A DNA stretch of 64,000 nucleotides from Natrinema salsiterrestre (GTDB taxonomy: Archaea > Halobacteriota > Halobacteria > Halobacteriales > Natrialbaceae). Each line of letters opens with the position of its first letter. The stretch's first letter is position 1. The stretch is from contig NZ_JAMQOT010000002.1 of the NCBI RefSeq assembly GCF_029502005.1, forward strand, positions 310,001 through 374,000, given 5' to 3'. Below, piece after piece: positions 32,635-40,479 of this stretch. Made by a program: the position numbers and the translations under genes. The notes below the pieces were generated by a model. That model did not search any database. It was not told the DNA's origin and saw nothing but the letters and a program-made list of their open reading frames with translations.

Positions 32635-32997
32635 ATGAAATCAAGTCGAAGAGCGATACTCGGGGGAGCAGGTGTGGCGACGATAACAGCGCTGGCGGGT
32701 TGTTCCGAGAGTCTTAGCGGGGTTACTGGCGGGTTAGAGATCGAAAACGTCGATTCTCGGACCACCTCGCTCGGGGACATCGTTCTCACTGTCACGATCA
32801 CCAACGATAGCGGCTCGTCGAAATCCAGCACGCTGATCGGTCAGGTCGATATTTCCGGGGGAGACACCTATACGAAACGCCGAGACGTGACGGTCACCGG
32901 GGACAGTTCGAATACGTTCGATCTCGGGTTCGATATCAGTTTTTCAGATTCGCTCTCTGCCAATCAGTACGAGTACGACACGGAACTCGAGGAGTAG
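32635..32997 (+). CDS. Tat-exported lipoprotein, small
   Basis: 120 residues. The signal has twin arginines and a lipobox: KSSRRAILGGAGVATITALA then GC. The lipid-bearing cysteine is at residue 23. The mature part is a short beta-rich domain (LEIENVDSRTTSLGDIVLTV) like FxLYD or transglutaminase-type Ig folds on haloarchaeal surfaces. The TATA-like AATATAAC is about 25 nt before ATG, so leaderless. The 283 bp before it have no gene. Confidence 0.8.
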   Translation: MKSSRRAILGGAGVATITALAGCSESLSGVTGGLEIENVDSRTTSLGDIVLTVTITNDSGSSKSSTLIGQVDISGGDTYTKRRDVTVTGDSSNTFDLGFDISFSDSLSANQYEYDTELEE

Positions 32998-33022
32998 AGC
33001 CGATCGAGGGAGTCGATGTCGG

Positions 33023-33151
33023 TCAAAACAGCCCTCTGAACAGTACCAGCGCGACTCCGGAAAGGACGACGAAACTGAGGAACCCGATGAAAATCAGTCC
33101 CGCCTGTCGACCGGTGAGCGACTCTCCGTCGAGGAATTCGTTAATGTCCAT
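33023..33151 (-). CDS. Tiny membrane protein, 42 residues
   Basis: MDINEFLDGESLTGRQAGLI opens the protein, followed by one long helix, FIGFLSFVVLSGVALVLF, and RGLF before the stop at 33023. The start ATG 33151 and the amphipathic-then-hydrophobic pattern are typical of real haloarchaeal small proteins. Convergent with the lipoprotein gene. Function unknown. Confidence 0.55.
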   Translation of the reverse strand: MDINEFLDGESLTGRQAGLIFIGFLSFVVLSGVALVLFRGLF

Positions 33152-33431
33152 ATCTCGTGATCGGAACTCGTCCGCTTAAACGTGATGGTCTACGTAAGGA
33201 AACAGTCGTGATCGAGCAGGTGTCCCGAGACTGGACGAGCGCTCGGTGTCTGTTCGGTCGTCCGAACGTGCAATAGCGGATCGGTGCTCGAGACCGACTG
33301 GTCGCGTCCGATTCTCGGGGCTCGCGCCGGGTGCGACCGGAAGGGGAAACAGCGCCGATCGGTGCCGAGCGGCTCGAGCCGAACTACCGGTCAGGAACGG
33401 GGCCCATCGTCGGTCGCTGACATGGGGGCTG

Positions 33432-33827
33432 TCACTCGTTGAGATGCCCGCGATAGCCTTTCGGTTCGAATCCGCGCCGACAGATCACGCGCTTTCGACC
33501 GACGGTAATCGCGCTGATCTGGTCGTCGTCTTCCATACGGTCGATGACGTCGGCGAGACGGTCCTGAGACCAGCCGGTTTCCTCCCGGACGGTCGATTGG
33601 TCGACGCGGCCGCCGCGTTTGACGAGCAGTCTGAGAATCTTGTCCTCGTCGGGGAGTTCGCGTTCGTCGACGCCGTATTCGATGTCTTCGGCGTAGCTCA
33701 ACGTCTCGTCGTCGGCGTCTGTACTCGGTTCATCGGCTGGCGTCGCGGCGGACTCACCCGATGAGGACTCGTTGGTCGATCCGTTCCAGAGAGACGAAAG
33801 GCGAGTCCAGAGTGAATTGAATACCAT
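33432..33827 (-). CDS. Winged-helix DNA-binding protein
   Basis: 131 residues. The N-terminal 45 residues are acidic and Ser/Thr-rich, starting MVFNSLWTRLSSLWNG, which may bind a membrane surface. The winged helix (about 60-125) reads DEDKILRLLVKRGGRVDQST, ETGWSQDRLADVIDRMED and QISAITVGRKRVI. It resembles MarR/IclR-like haloarchaeal regulators. ATG 33827 is preferred to a GTG at 33872. A TATA-like stretch lies near 33880-33890 on the minus strand. Confidence 0.8.
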   Translation of the reverse strand: MVFNSLWTRLSSLWNGSTNESSSGESAATPADEPSTDADDETLSYAEDIEYGVDERELPDEDKILRLLVKRGGRVDQSTVREETGWSQDRLADVIDRMEDDDQISAITVGRKRVICRRGFEPKGYRGHLNE

Positions 33828-34173
33828 CTGTTGATCACGCTCCGTTGGGACTGTCGTATCTTGAACGCCCACCTACCTTGCTTTTATGCTCTTCATATAA
33901 CATGTTTGGAGTCCAGTTGTTACGCCGTGACTATCGTGACGGTGCGGGCCTCGAATAGCGGCGACCTTGCGACCCGCAAGTCAGTTATCACTTTCCGCGA
34001 CCGACAGGCTCGTCGACAACCGGAAAGCGGTCCCGTAAAGACACGTGCTACGCGCGTGACACACCAGTAGTCATCGGTTTCGCCGACTCGAGTCGGCTCG
34101 AGCGGTCGTTGGTGGCCGCGTCGCGGCTCGGAGAGGGAGTCTCGAGGGCGACCGCGACGGATCGGCGCGGTCC
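33828..34173. other. 346-bp intergenic region
   Basis: Contains the leftward promoter of the winged-helix gene (AT-rich 33880-33905). Otherwise no gene or repeat is recognised. Confidence 0.5.
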
Positions 34174-34980
34174 TCAGCCGTCGGTCGGCTCCACGGTCTC
34201 GCGGTAGGTCCTGGCGAGCGCGTCGAGCGCGTCGTGGTGGTTCGTCGAGTGGGGTGCGGTCAGCGGCGAGACGCTGATGCGCCCCTCGACGACGGCGCGG
34301 CGGTCGGTTCCCTCGGGGTCGGGGAGCGAGTCGGGGTCCATGTCGCTCCAGACGCGGTCGTGAAGCGTAACGCGTGTACCGTCGCGCTCGGCGTCCATCT
34401 CGTAGCGCTTCGAGGGGCGCGTGATTTCGATGGGGGCCGGCTCGCCGTCCGGCAGGGGAACGTTGACGTTGAGATAGGCCGCGTGGTCGAACACGCCCGC
34501 CTCGAGGGCGTGCTCGGCCAGATAGCTCGTCACTCGAGTCGCTTCGGCGTACTCTGCGGCCGTCAGTTCGACCTCGTCGAAGGGCGTGTCCTCGGCGGGC
34601 ACGTACAGCGACGTCGCGATCGCGGGGACGTCGAAGAAGGCCGCTTCGACGGCCGCACTGATCGTTCCCGATCGTCCGAGGACGTATTCGCCGAGGTTCG
34701 CGCCCTTGTTACAGCCCGCGACGACCAGGTCTGGGAACGGGCCGAGTTCGGCGAGGCCGGCGACCACGCAGTCGGCGGGCGTTCCGTGGACGGCGTATCC
34801 CAGGTCTCGCTCGTCGACGTCGACCTCGTGTGAGAGCGACCGGCCGCAGGCGCTTCGGTCGTCGGCCGGGGCGACGACGGTCACGTTGGCGTGGTCCGAA
34901 AGCGCATCGTACAGCGCCCTGATACCGGTGCTGTCGATCCCGTCGTCGTTGGTCAACAGGATCTCGAGGTCGTCGCTCAT
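34174..34980 (-). CDS. surE: 5'/3'-nucleotidase SurE
   Basis: 268 residues. Metal-dependent phosphatase that removes phosphate from nucleoside monophosphates. Signature EILLTNDDGIDSTGIRALYD (metal ligands D13 and D14) and VVAPADDRSACGRSLSHEVD, then DLVVAGCNKGANLGEYVLGRSGTIS, cut here as VVAGCNKGANLGEYVLGRSG. Cytosolic. Starts at ATG 34980; 47 bp after the Rsm22-like gene on the same strand, so probably the end of the tyrA - rsm22 - surE operon. Confidence 0.95.
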   Translation of the reverse strand: MSDDLEILLTNDDGIDSTGIRALYDALSDHANVTVVAPADDRSACGRSLSHEVDVDERDLGYAVHGTPADCVVAGLAELGPFPDLVVAGCNKGANLGEYVLGRSGTISAAVEAAFFDVPAIATSLYVPAEDTPFDEVELTAAEYAEATRVTSYLAEHALEAGVFDHAAYLNVNVPLPDGEPAPIEITRPSKRYEMDAERDGTRVTLHDRVWSDMDPDSLPDPEGTDRRAVVEGRISVSPLTAPHSTNHHDALDALARTYRETVEPTDG

Positions 34981-35027
34981 GTCACCCCGGTCGGACGGCG
35001 GCGCGAAAAGCCCACCGCTTTTTCATC

Positions 35028-36584
35028 TCACGCGATCCGGTCGACGATCGTCTCCCCGTCGACGACCAGATTGTACGCCCCCTCGTCGTCGTTCCAGAGC
35101 GCGAGGACGTTCTCGAACGAACAGACGTCGCCGTAGTCGGCCTCGAGCAGCGGCCGGTTGAGCGCGGTCTCCCTCGTGACGACGGCGTAGTGATCGGTGT
35201 CCTCGCTGCCGTCACTGATTTTGAACAGGGGGTTCGATCGTCCGCTGCCGCGACCGGCGGTCCCGTCGTCGGAGAGCGACCGACTGAGCTTCGCCGCGAT
35301 CAGATCGATCCGCTCGGTGACGTGGCGTTCCATCTCGGCCATCTGCGCACATTCGTTCGTCCCGAGCGCCATGTCGATCCGCCGCCGGCCGTCGAGGCGA
35401 AGCTGCGAGTACGAAAACTGGACGTCGACGTTGACGAACTCGCCCGGCGCGTGCTCGTCGTCGTCGCTCGGCGCGGCCTCGTCGAGTCGCCGCTGCACCG
35501 ACGGGACCGCCAGATCCGGTCGGACGTCGAACGACCAGCCCCGATCCGACGGCGTTTCGCCGGGCCAGAGCCGAACCGACGGGCCGTAAACCGTCACCTC
35601 GCCGCGTCGGTAGCGTCTCGGGCTCTCGTCGTCCGTCTCGTCGAAATCGACCGCCGACCGCTCCCAGAGCCGCTCGCCCTCGAGTTCCCGTTCGACCTCG
35701 CGCAACTGTACGCTCGTGTTCTTGTCCGCGGGTGCCATCGCGAGGAGGGTGCCGTCGGGCGCGAGCGTCTCGAGGAGCGATCGCGCGACTGCAGCCGGCT
35801 CCTCGAGTTCGCTCAGGACGTTACAGGCGAGGACGAGATCGAAGCCGTCGTCCGGTGTGGTCGGGTCGAACCCATCGCCGTCGCCTGAGATAGCGTCGCT
35901 CGGGTCGAACTCCTCCGCGGTCGCTCGATGGATCGTGGTGTGAACGTTCCGTCCCGTCTCCGCGAGGAGTTCCTCGAGCACGTCCGCGGCCGCGCTCGGT
36001 TCGACCGCGTGGTACTCGAGCAGGGCGTCGTCGGGGAGGTAGTCACAGAGCCCGAGGGCTGGGCCGCCCACCCCCGCACCGACGTCGAGAACTCGAAGGG
36101 TCCGATCGAGCAATCCGCGTTCCGCGAGATCGTCCAGGGCGTACTGGATCGCCGCGTAGTAGCCCGGCAGGTGGTAGATCGCGTAGCCCGCCGCGACGTC
36201 GTCGTCGTACTCGACCGCTCGGCCGTCGAGGTAGTCGGCTTTGAACCGGCGGACCGTCGACCGGAGCAGGTCGCCGGACGCCCCGTCCTCCCAGTTGGGG
36301 CCGTAGCGGTCGACCAGCAGGTCCTCGAGTCGGTCCTCGTACTCGGCGGGAAACCGCTCGACCGGCCCCCGGCGCGGTCCGACCGGGTCGTCGTCAACGG
36401 GGACGAAGGTCCCGTCGTCGCGCTCGATCAGGCCGAGATCGGCGGCGTCCTCGCGGAGATGTTGCCGAACGACTGCGGGGTGGGGGTTTCCTTCGACGTA
36501 CTCGCAGATCTCGTCGGGGTCCACCGGGCGGACGTTCCGCAGATATTTCGCGTTCGATCGAATCGATTCGCGTTGGTCGGTCAT
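35028..36584 (-). CDS. Rsm22-like small ribosomal subunit methyltransferase family protein
   Basis: 518 residues. The N-terminal winged/helical part (1-90) includes YVEGNPHPAVVRQHLREDA. The SAM domain has RVLDVGAGVGGPALGLCDYL and YHAVEPSAAADVLEELL, then LVLACNVLSELEEPAAVARS. After a long C-terminal part come TNECAQMAEMERHV and GRGSGRSNPLFKISDGSED. In mitochondria Rsm22 (METTL17) assists ribosome assembly and its family carries an iron-sulfur cluster on cysteines; few cysteines are visible here. The start at ATG 36584 overlaps the tyrA stop. Confidence 0.85.
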   Translation of the reverse strand: MTDQRESIRSNAKYLRNVRPVDPDEICEYVEGNPHPAVVRQHLREDAADLGLIERDDGTFVPVDDDPVGPRRGPVERFPAEYEDRLEDLLVDRYGPNWEDGASGDLLRSTVRRFKADYLDGRAVEYDDDVAAGYAIYHLPGYYAAIQYALDDLAERGLLDRTLRVLDVGAGVGGPALGLCDYLPDDALLEYHAVEPSAAADVLEELLAETGRNVHTTIHRATAEEFDPSDAISGDGDGFDPTTPDDGFDLVLACNVLSELEEPAAVARSLLETLAPDGTLLAMAPADKNTSVQLREVERELEGERLWERSAVDFDETDDESPRRYRRGEVTVYGPSVRLWPGETPSDRGWSFDVRPDLAVPSVQRRLDEAAPSDDDEHAPGEFVNVDVQFSYSQLRLDGRRRIDMALGTNECAQMAEMERHVTERIDLIAAKLSRSLSDDGTAGRGSGRSNPLFKISDGSEDTDHYAVVTRETALNRPLLEADYGDVCSFENVLALWNDDEGAYNLVVDGETIVDRIA

Positions 36585-37363
36585 TCGGAATCACTCCCGG
36601 AACCGCCCTCGGGTCGGTCGTCCCCGCGGTCCCGCCAGCCCGCCGTCGCCTCCCGGTACAGCGACTCGAGTTCGTCGGCGTCGGCGGCCGCGATCGCGGC
36701 GGCGGCGTCGGCGACCGCCTCGGCACCGTCGTAGGTCTCCTGAATGTCGGCGTAGACCCGCGGCGTGCCGCCGGTCACCTGTCGGACGAGCTGTCGAAGT
36801 CCGTCGTAGATCGGCGTTTCGAACCCGTCGGGAACCGACTCCGCGGCCAGCGCGAAGGAGAGGACGGCGGCGTGGGCGGCCGCCTGTACCGACTCCATGG
36901 CCTCGTCGTGATCGGCCGCCGTCGTCTCGAGCAACTCGTTCCCCCGCGACTCGAGCGCCGCGAGGAGCTCGTCCGTCACCGGTCCCGATCGATCCCGGAC
37001 GACCGCGATCGAGCCGGGCGCACGCTCGGGTGCGAAGAGCGGGTGCAGGCTCACCCGTTCCAGGTCGGGGGCGTGACGCCGCATGGCCTCGATCGCGGGT
37101 TCCATCACGCCCGAGACGTCGACGACCGCCCGCTCGGCGCGCGCTGCTTGCTCGGCGATCGCGTCGGTCACGCGGGTCATCGGGACCGCGAGGCAGACGA
37201 TATCGTACGTCGTGCCGGCCTCGAGGTCGGTCACGTCGCCCTCGACCCGTTCGGCCGCGGCTGCCGCCACCTCCCGGTCGACGTCGGCGAACGTGACTCG
37301 GGCGTCGACGGCCTCCCCGAACCACGTCCCCATCGACCCCGCGCCGACGATCAGTACGTCCAT
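36581..37363 (-). CDS. tyrA: Prephenate dehydrogenase family protein
   Basis: 260 residues. Makes 4-hydroxyphenylpyruvate (or the arogenate equivalent) for tyrosine synthesis. Rossmann motif VLIVGAGSMGTWFGEAV, then VCLAVPMTRV and VVDVSGVMEPAIEAM, and the substrate-binding LHPLFAPERAPGSIAVV with H-P-L-F typical of TyrA. Its helical dimer domain is HAAVLSFALAAESVPDGFE. Starts at ATG 37363. Coupled with the Rsm22-like gene by a 4-bp overlap (ATGA). Confidence 0.9.
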   Translation of the reverse strand: MDVLIVGAGSMGTWFGEAVDARVTFADVDREVAAAAAERVEGDVTDLEAGTTYDIVCLAVPMTRVTDAIAEQAARAERAVVDVSGVMEPAIEAMRRHAPDLERVSLHPLFAPERAPGSIAVVRDRSGPVTDELLAALESRGNELLETTAADHDEAMESVQAAAHAAVLSFALAAESVPDGFETPIYDGLRQLVRQVTGGTPRVYADIQETYDGAEAVADAAAAIAAADADELESLYREATAGWRDRGDDRPEGGSGSDSE

Positions 37364-37526
37364 TGCCCGCTCCTACCTGCCGGCGTTGCAAAAGCCGTTC
37401 GATCGACCGACTCGCACGACTGTCAGCTCGCTCGAGCGGAACGAGGTCGTTACTCCTCGCCGACCGCTCGAGGCGGGGCCAGTAAACCGTCGGAATATAC
37501 AAGTTACCTCCGCGGAGAGTTGGCGT

Positions 37527-38261
37527 ATGAACGTCTCCCAGCTAGTGCCCGTCGCGCTCGCAGCTGGGGCTCTTCTCGTCGTCTTGACCTCCTATCCGTA
37601 TCTGGCGACGGCCATCGCCTACCGGGATCGGGACAACGGGCTCGCGTACATCGTGTTCCTCATGGGAGTCGCGGTCTGGAACGGCCTGTTCGCGGCGCAG
37701 GTGATGGATCCGCGACCGATGGTGAAAGGGTTCTTCTTCAGCATCGCGACGCTGGGTGCCGTGTTGGCCGGCCTCGGCTGGTTGCTGTTCGCCAGCACGG
37801 CGAGCAGCACGCCGTTGCTCCCCTATCGGCGGACGGTCTACCGGGTCGTCGCGCTGGTCGCCGGACTCGATATCGCCCTCGCGATCACGAACCCGGCACA
37901 CGCGCTCTACTGGACCGTGCCCGACAGCTCGCCCGTCTCGTCGGCCTTTACCGTAATCGAGCCGGCCGTCGGCTACTGGGTGCACACGGCGTTTCTCGTC
38001 GCACTGTTCGGGGCCGGCGCGGTGCTCTTCGGCCTCGCGTGGCGAAACGAGACGGACGTTCGATACACGGCCGGCTACGCCGTCGTCGGCAGTGTGACGG
38101 CCGTCGCGATTCTCGTGAGCGCCGTCTTCCTCGCCGGCACCGCCTCGATCGCCCCGCTGATCGCCGGCGGCCTCACCACGATCGGCTGGGTGCAGGCCCA
38201 GCAGAAACGGTACCTGACGCTCCCGCGCCCGTACCGCTGGGTCGTGGACTTGCTGCATTGA
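37527..38261 (+). CDS. Seven-helix membrane protein (histidine-kinase 7TM domain-like)
   Basis: 244 residues, almost all membrane. Seven helices follow one another: VALAAGALLVVLTSYPYL, AYIVFLMGVAVWNGLFAAQV, FFFSIATLGAVLAGLGWLLF, RVVALVAGLDIALAITNP, VHTAFLVALFGAGAVLFGLA, YAVVGSVTAVAILVSAVFLA and IAPLIAGGLTTIGWVQ. The pattern FTVIEPAVGYWVHTAF is typical of the 7TM sensory N-domain of haloarchaeal histidine kinases, but no kinase domain follows. Stand-alone sensor or truncated kinase. Next gene is H-NOX. Confidence 0.78.
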   Translation: MNVSQLVPVALAAGALLVVLTSYPYLATAIAYRDRDNGLAYIVFLMGVAVWNGLFAAQVMDPRPMVKGFFFSIATLGAVLAGLGWLLFASTASSTPLLPYRRTVYRVVALVAGLDIALAITNPAHALYWTVPDSSPVSSAFTVIEPAVGYWVHTAFLVALFGAGAVLFGLAWRNETDVRYTAGYAVVGSVTAVAILVSAVFLAGTASIAPLIAGGLTTIGWVQAQQKRYLTLPRPYRWVVDLLH

Positions 38262-38579
38262 CGGGCCGTTTTCCGCAGCCGACCGGCAGCGAGCGACGGG
38301 GTCGGCCGACGTGAGTTCGAGGCTCGAATCCCACCGTCGGCTACGGCGCGAGTCGAAATCGTCGATGCGGACGCACTCGCCGTGACCACGAGCTCGCAGA
38401 CCCGGAAACGGACCGACCAACGTGATTTGGGAGTAGAATTATACTAATTCCGTACGTTCTCGGCACACGAACGACAGCGGGCGGATCTGACTGGGGGTCG
38501 CCGCATTCACCGAACAGCGCGGTGTGAATCCATCTCCGTGACGCGAGCGGGACGATTCGAATCCGATTCGATACGAGAC
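38262..38579 (+). other. 318-bp upstream region of the H-NOX gene
   Basis: GC-rich except for the perfect inverted repeat GAATTA-TAC-TAATTC at 38436-38450, which includes a possible TATA (ATTATA). It lies 130 bp before ATG 38580; the leader after it holds no recognisable gene. Confidence 0.45.
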
Positions 38580-39200
38580 ATGCACGGGATCATATTTGTC
38601 GGGCTCAAGGAATTCGTCGTCGACACGTACGACAGACCGACCTGGGACCGCATTCGAGAGGGGGGCGGCGTCGAAGGGAAGCGGTACACCCCCGTCGCCT
38701 CGTATCCGGACGCGGAACTCCTCGCACTCGTCGAGGCCGCCGTCGAGATATCCGGCGTCGAGGAACCCCGACTCCTCCGATCGTTCGGTCGATACGTCGT
38801 GCCGACGCTCGTTGACATGTACGGCGTCTACATCGACGAGTCGTGGACGTGGCTCGAGCTGATCGAGAACGTCGAAGAGACCATCCACCAGGCCCTCCGA
38901 ACCGGTGACTCGCTGGCGTACGAACCGCCCGCCATCGCCGCGACGCGGATCGACGACGGCGTGGCGCTGGTCACCTACGGTTCCGCGAGAGAGCTGTGTG
39001 ACGTGGCGATCGGACTGGTCGAGGGAATCGGTGACTACGACGACGAATCGCTCGAGGTCTACGAGCGTCGCTGCATGCACGAGGGTGCATCGCAGTGTGA
39101 GATCGTCGCCGTCGATAGCACGACGACGCGACGACGAGCGAACCGGCTGATCGACAGGGAGACGGACGGAAACGAGACCTCGGCCGGATCGAACCACTAG
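38580..39200 (+). CDS. H-NOX (heme NO-binding) domain protein
   Basis: 206 residues. The whole domain is visible: MHGIIFVGLKEFVVDTYDRP, TWDRI, SYPDAELLALVEAAVEISG, LLRSFGRYVVPTLVDMYG, the proximal heme ligand H103 in EETIHQALRT, and the heme propionate motif YxSxR as Y133-S135-R137 in TYGSARELC. After that come GLVEGIGDY and YERRCMHEGASQCEIV. H-NOX proteins bind NO or O2 through heme. No effector domain is fused, so it should act on a partner such as the adjacent 7TM protein. Starts at ATG 38580. Confidence 0.9.
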   Translation: MHGIIFVGLKEFVVDTYDRPTWDRIREGGGVEGKRYTPVASYPDAELLALVEAAVEISGVEEPRLLRSFGRYVVPTLVDMYGVYIDESWTWLELIENVEETIHQALRTGDSLAYEPPAIAATRIDDGVALVTYGSARELCDVAIGLVEGIGDYDDESLEVYERRCMHEGASQCEIVAVDSTTTRRRANRLIDRETDGNETSAGSNH

Positions 39201-39330
39201 TCGGCAGCGGACCGAGGCAGCTTCCCTGCCGCCACGCGTCGTCGGCAGCGGACCGAGGCAGCTTCCCTGCCGCCACGCGTCGTCGGCAGCGGACCGAGGC
39301 AGCTTCCCTGCCGCCACGCGTCGTCGGCAG
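39201..39330. repeat. Tandem repeat, 41-bp unit, three perfect copies plus a partial
   Basis: Copies at 39201-39241, 39242-39282 and 39283-39323 are identical; the fourth begins TCGGCAG and then diverges (39324-39330, with TCCCCTCCGCCAC further on still similar). Each unit begins TCGGCAGCGGACCG and contains the hairpin GGCAG-CTTCC-CTGCC. The array begins directly after the stop codon of the H-NOX gene. The first 40 bases of each unit contain no gene in either strand. Perfect identity implies recent expansion or active homogenisation. Confidence 0.95.
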
Positions 39331-39417
39331 CTCTCCCCTCCGCCACACTGTGTCAGCTACGACGCTCCTCCGCTGTTTGGGTCGGATTACTTCACGCCGC
39401 GAGTCCGAACTGTGACC

Positions 39418-40467
39418 ATGACGCGAATCGGAATCGTCGGTGCGGGCGCAGCCGCCGCAGCCGCAACGGAGGCCCTCGAGGAGACGCTCGAGGACCCAGC
39501 GATAACCGTCCTCGAGAAGTCCCGCGGGGTCTGTGGCCGCGCCGCGACGCGGCGTCGCGGCGAGACGGTCTACGACTACGGTGCGAACTACGTGAGATCC
39601 GACGACGAGCGGGTCGTCGAGCTACTGACCGAGACGCTGGATACCGAGGGACTGGTCGACGTCACGGACCCGGTCTGGACCTTCGACGGCGAGGGCGACG
39701 TCTCCGAAGGGGACGGTCGCGACGGGCACAAGTGGACCTACCGGCGGGGACTGACGCAGATCGCGAAGCGACTGTTCGCTCGGACCGACGCCACCGTCGA
39801 ACGGGAGACGCGGGTCGAGACGGTGATCCGGACCGACGAGACCGACGACGGCAACTGGCTCCTCGAGGACACCGACGGAACCCGCTGGGGGCCCTACGAC
39901 GCGCTCCTGTTGAACCCGCCGGCCCCGCAGACGGCCGAGCTACTGCGGGCTGCTCGCTGGGACGCCGACGTCCGCGACTCGCTGGTCGACGCGATCGACG
40001 CGGTCCCGTTCCGGACGATCTGGACCGGGATCTTCCACTACCCCTTCGAACTCGAGCGACCCTACTACGCCCTGGTCAATACGGACAAGGACCACGAGGT
40101 GGGCTGGGTCGGCCGCGAGGAGCGAAAGCCGGGCCACGTGCCCGACGGCGAGTCGCTGCTGATCGTACAGGCCAACCACGAGTGGTCGGTCGAGCGCTAC
40201 GACGAGGGGGCCGCCGCGAACCTCGAGGAACTCGCGGCCCTGACCGCCGACCTCCTCGACGACGACCGGCTGCGCGACCCGGACTGGACCGATCACCAGG
40301 GATGGCGGTACGCCTTGCCCGACGACGGCGTCGCCCGCGATCCCCTGCAACTGGCCGAATCCCACGACCTGTACTGCCTCGGCGACTGGGTCGCCGGCGA
40401 GGCCCGCCTCCACGCGGCGCTTCGGAACGGCCTCGAGGTCGCCGACCGCGTCGCGGACGCCGACTGA
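39418..40467 (+). CDS. FAD-dependent amine oxidase/renalase-like protein
   Basis: 349 residues. The FAD Rossmann motif is IGIVGAGAAAAAATEALEE; then VLEKSRGVCGRAATRRR, the GR-containing loop typical of renalase-like flavoproteins, and YDYGANYVRS. The C-terminal FAD site is DLYCLGDWVAGEARLHAALR. Substrate unknown. ATG 39418 is chosen; a GTG two codons earlier is possible. No operon partner. Confidence 0.87.
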   Translation: MTRIGIVGAGAAAAAATEALEETLEDPAITVLEKSRGVCGRAATRRRGETVYDYGANYVRSDDERVVELLTETLDTEGLVDVTDPVWTFDGEGDVSEGDGRDGHKWTYRRGLTQIAKRLFARTDATVERETRVETVIRTDETDDGNWLLEDTDGTRWGPYDALLLNPPAPQTAELLRAARWDADVRDSLVDAIDAVPFRTIWTGIFHYPFELERPYYALVNTDKDHEVGWVGREERKPGHVPDGESLLIVQANHEWSVERYDEGAAANLEELAALTADLLDDDRLRDPDWTDHQGWRYALPDDGVARDPLQLAESHDLYCLGDWVAGEARLHAALRNGLEVADRVADAD

Positions 40468-40479
40468 ACGGACGGGGGG

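Noticed and set aside
39201-39330. CRISPR array
   Set aside because: Units are contiguous with no unique spacers between them; it is a simple tandem repeat.
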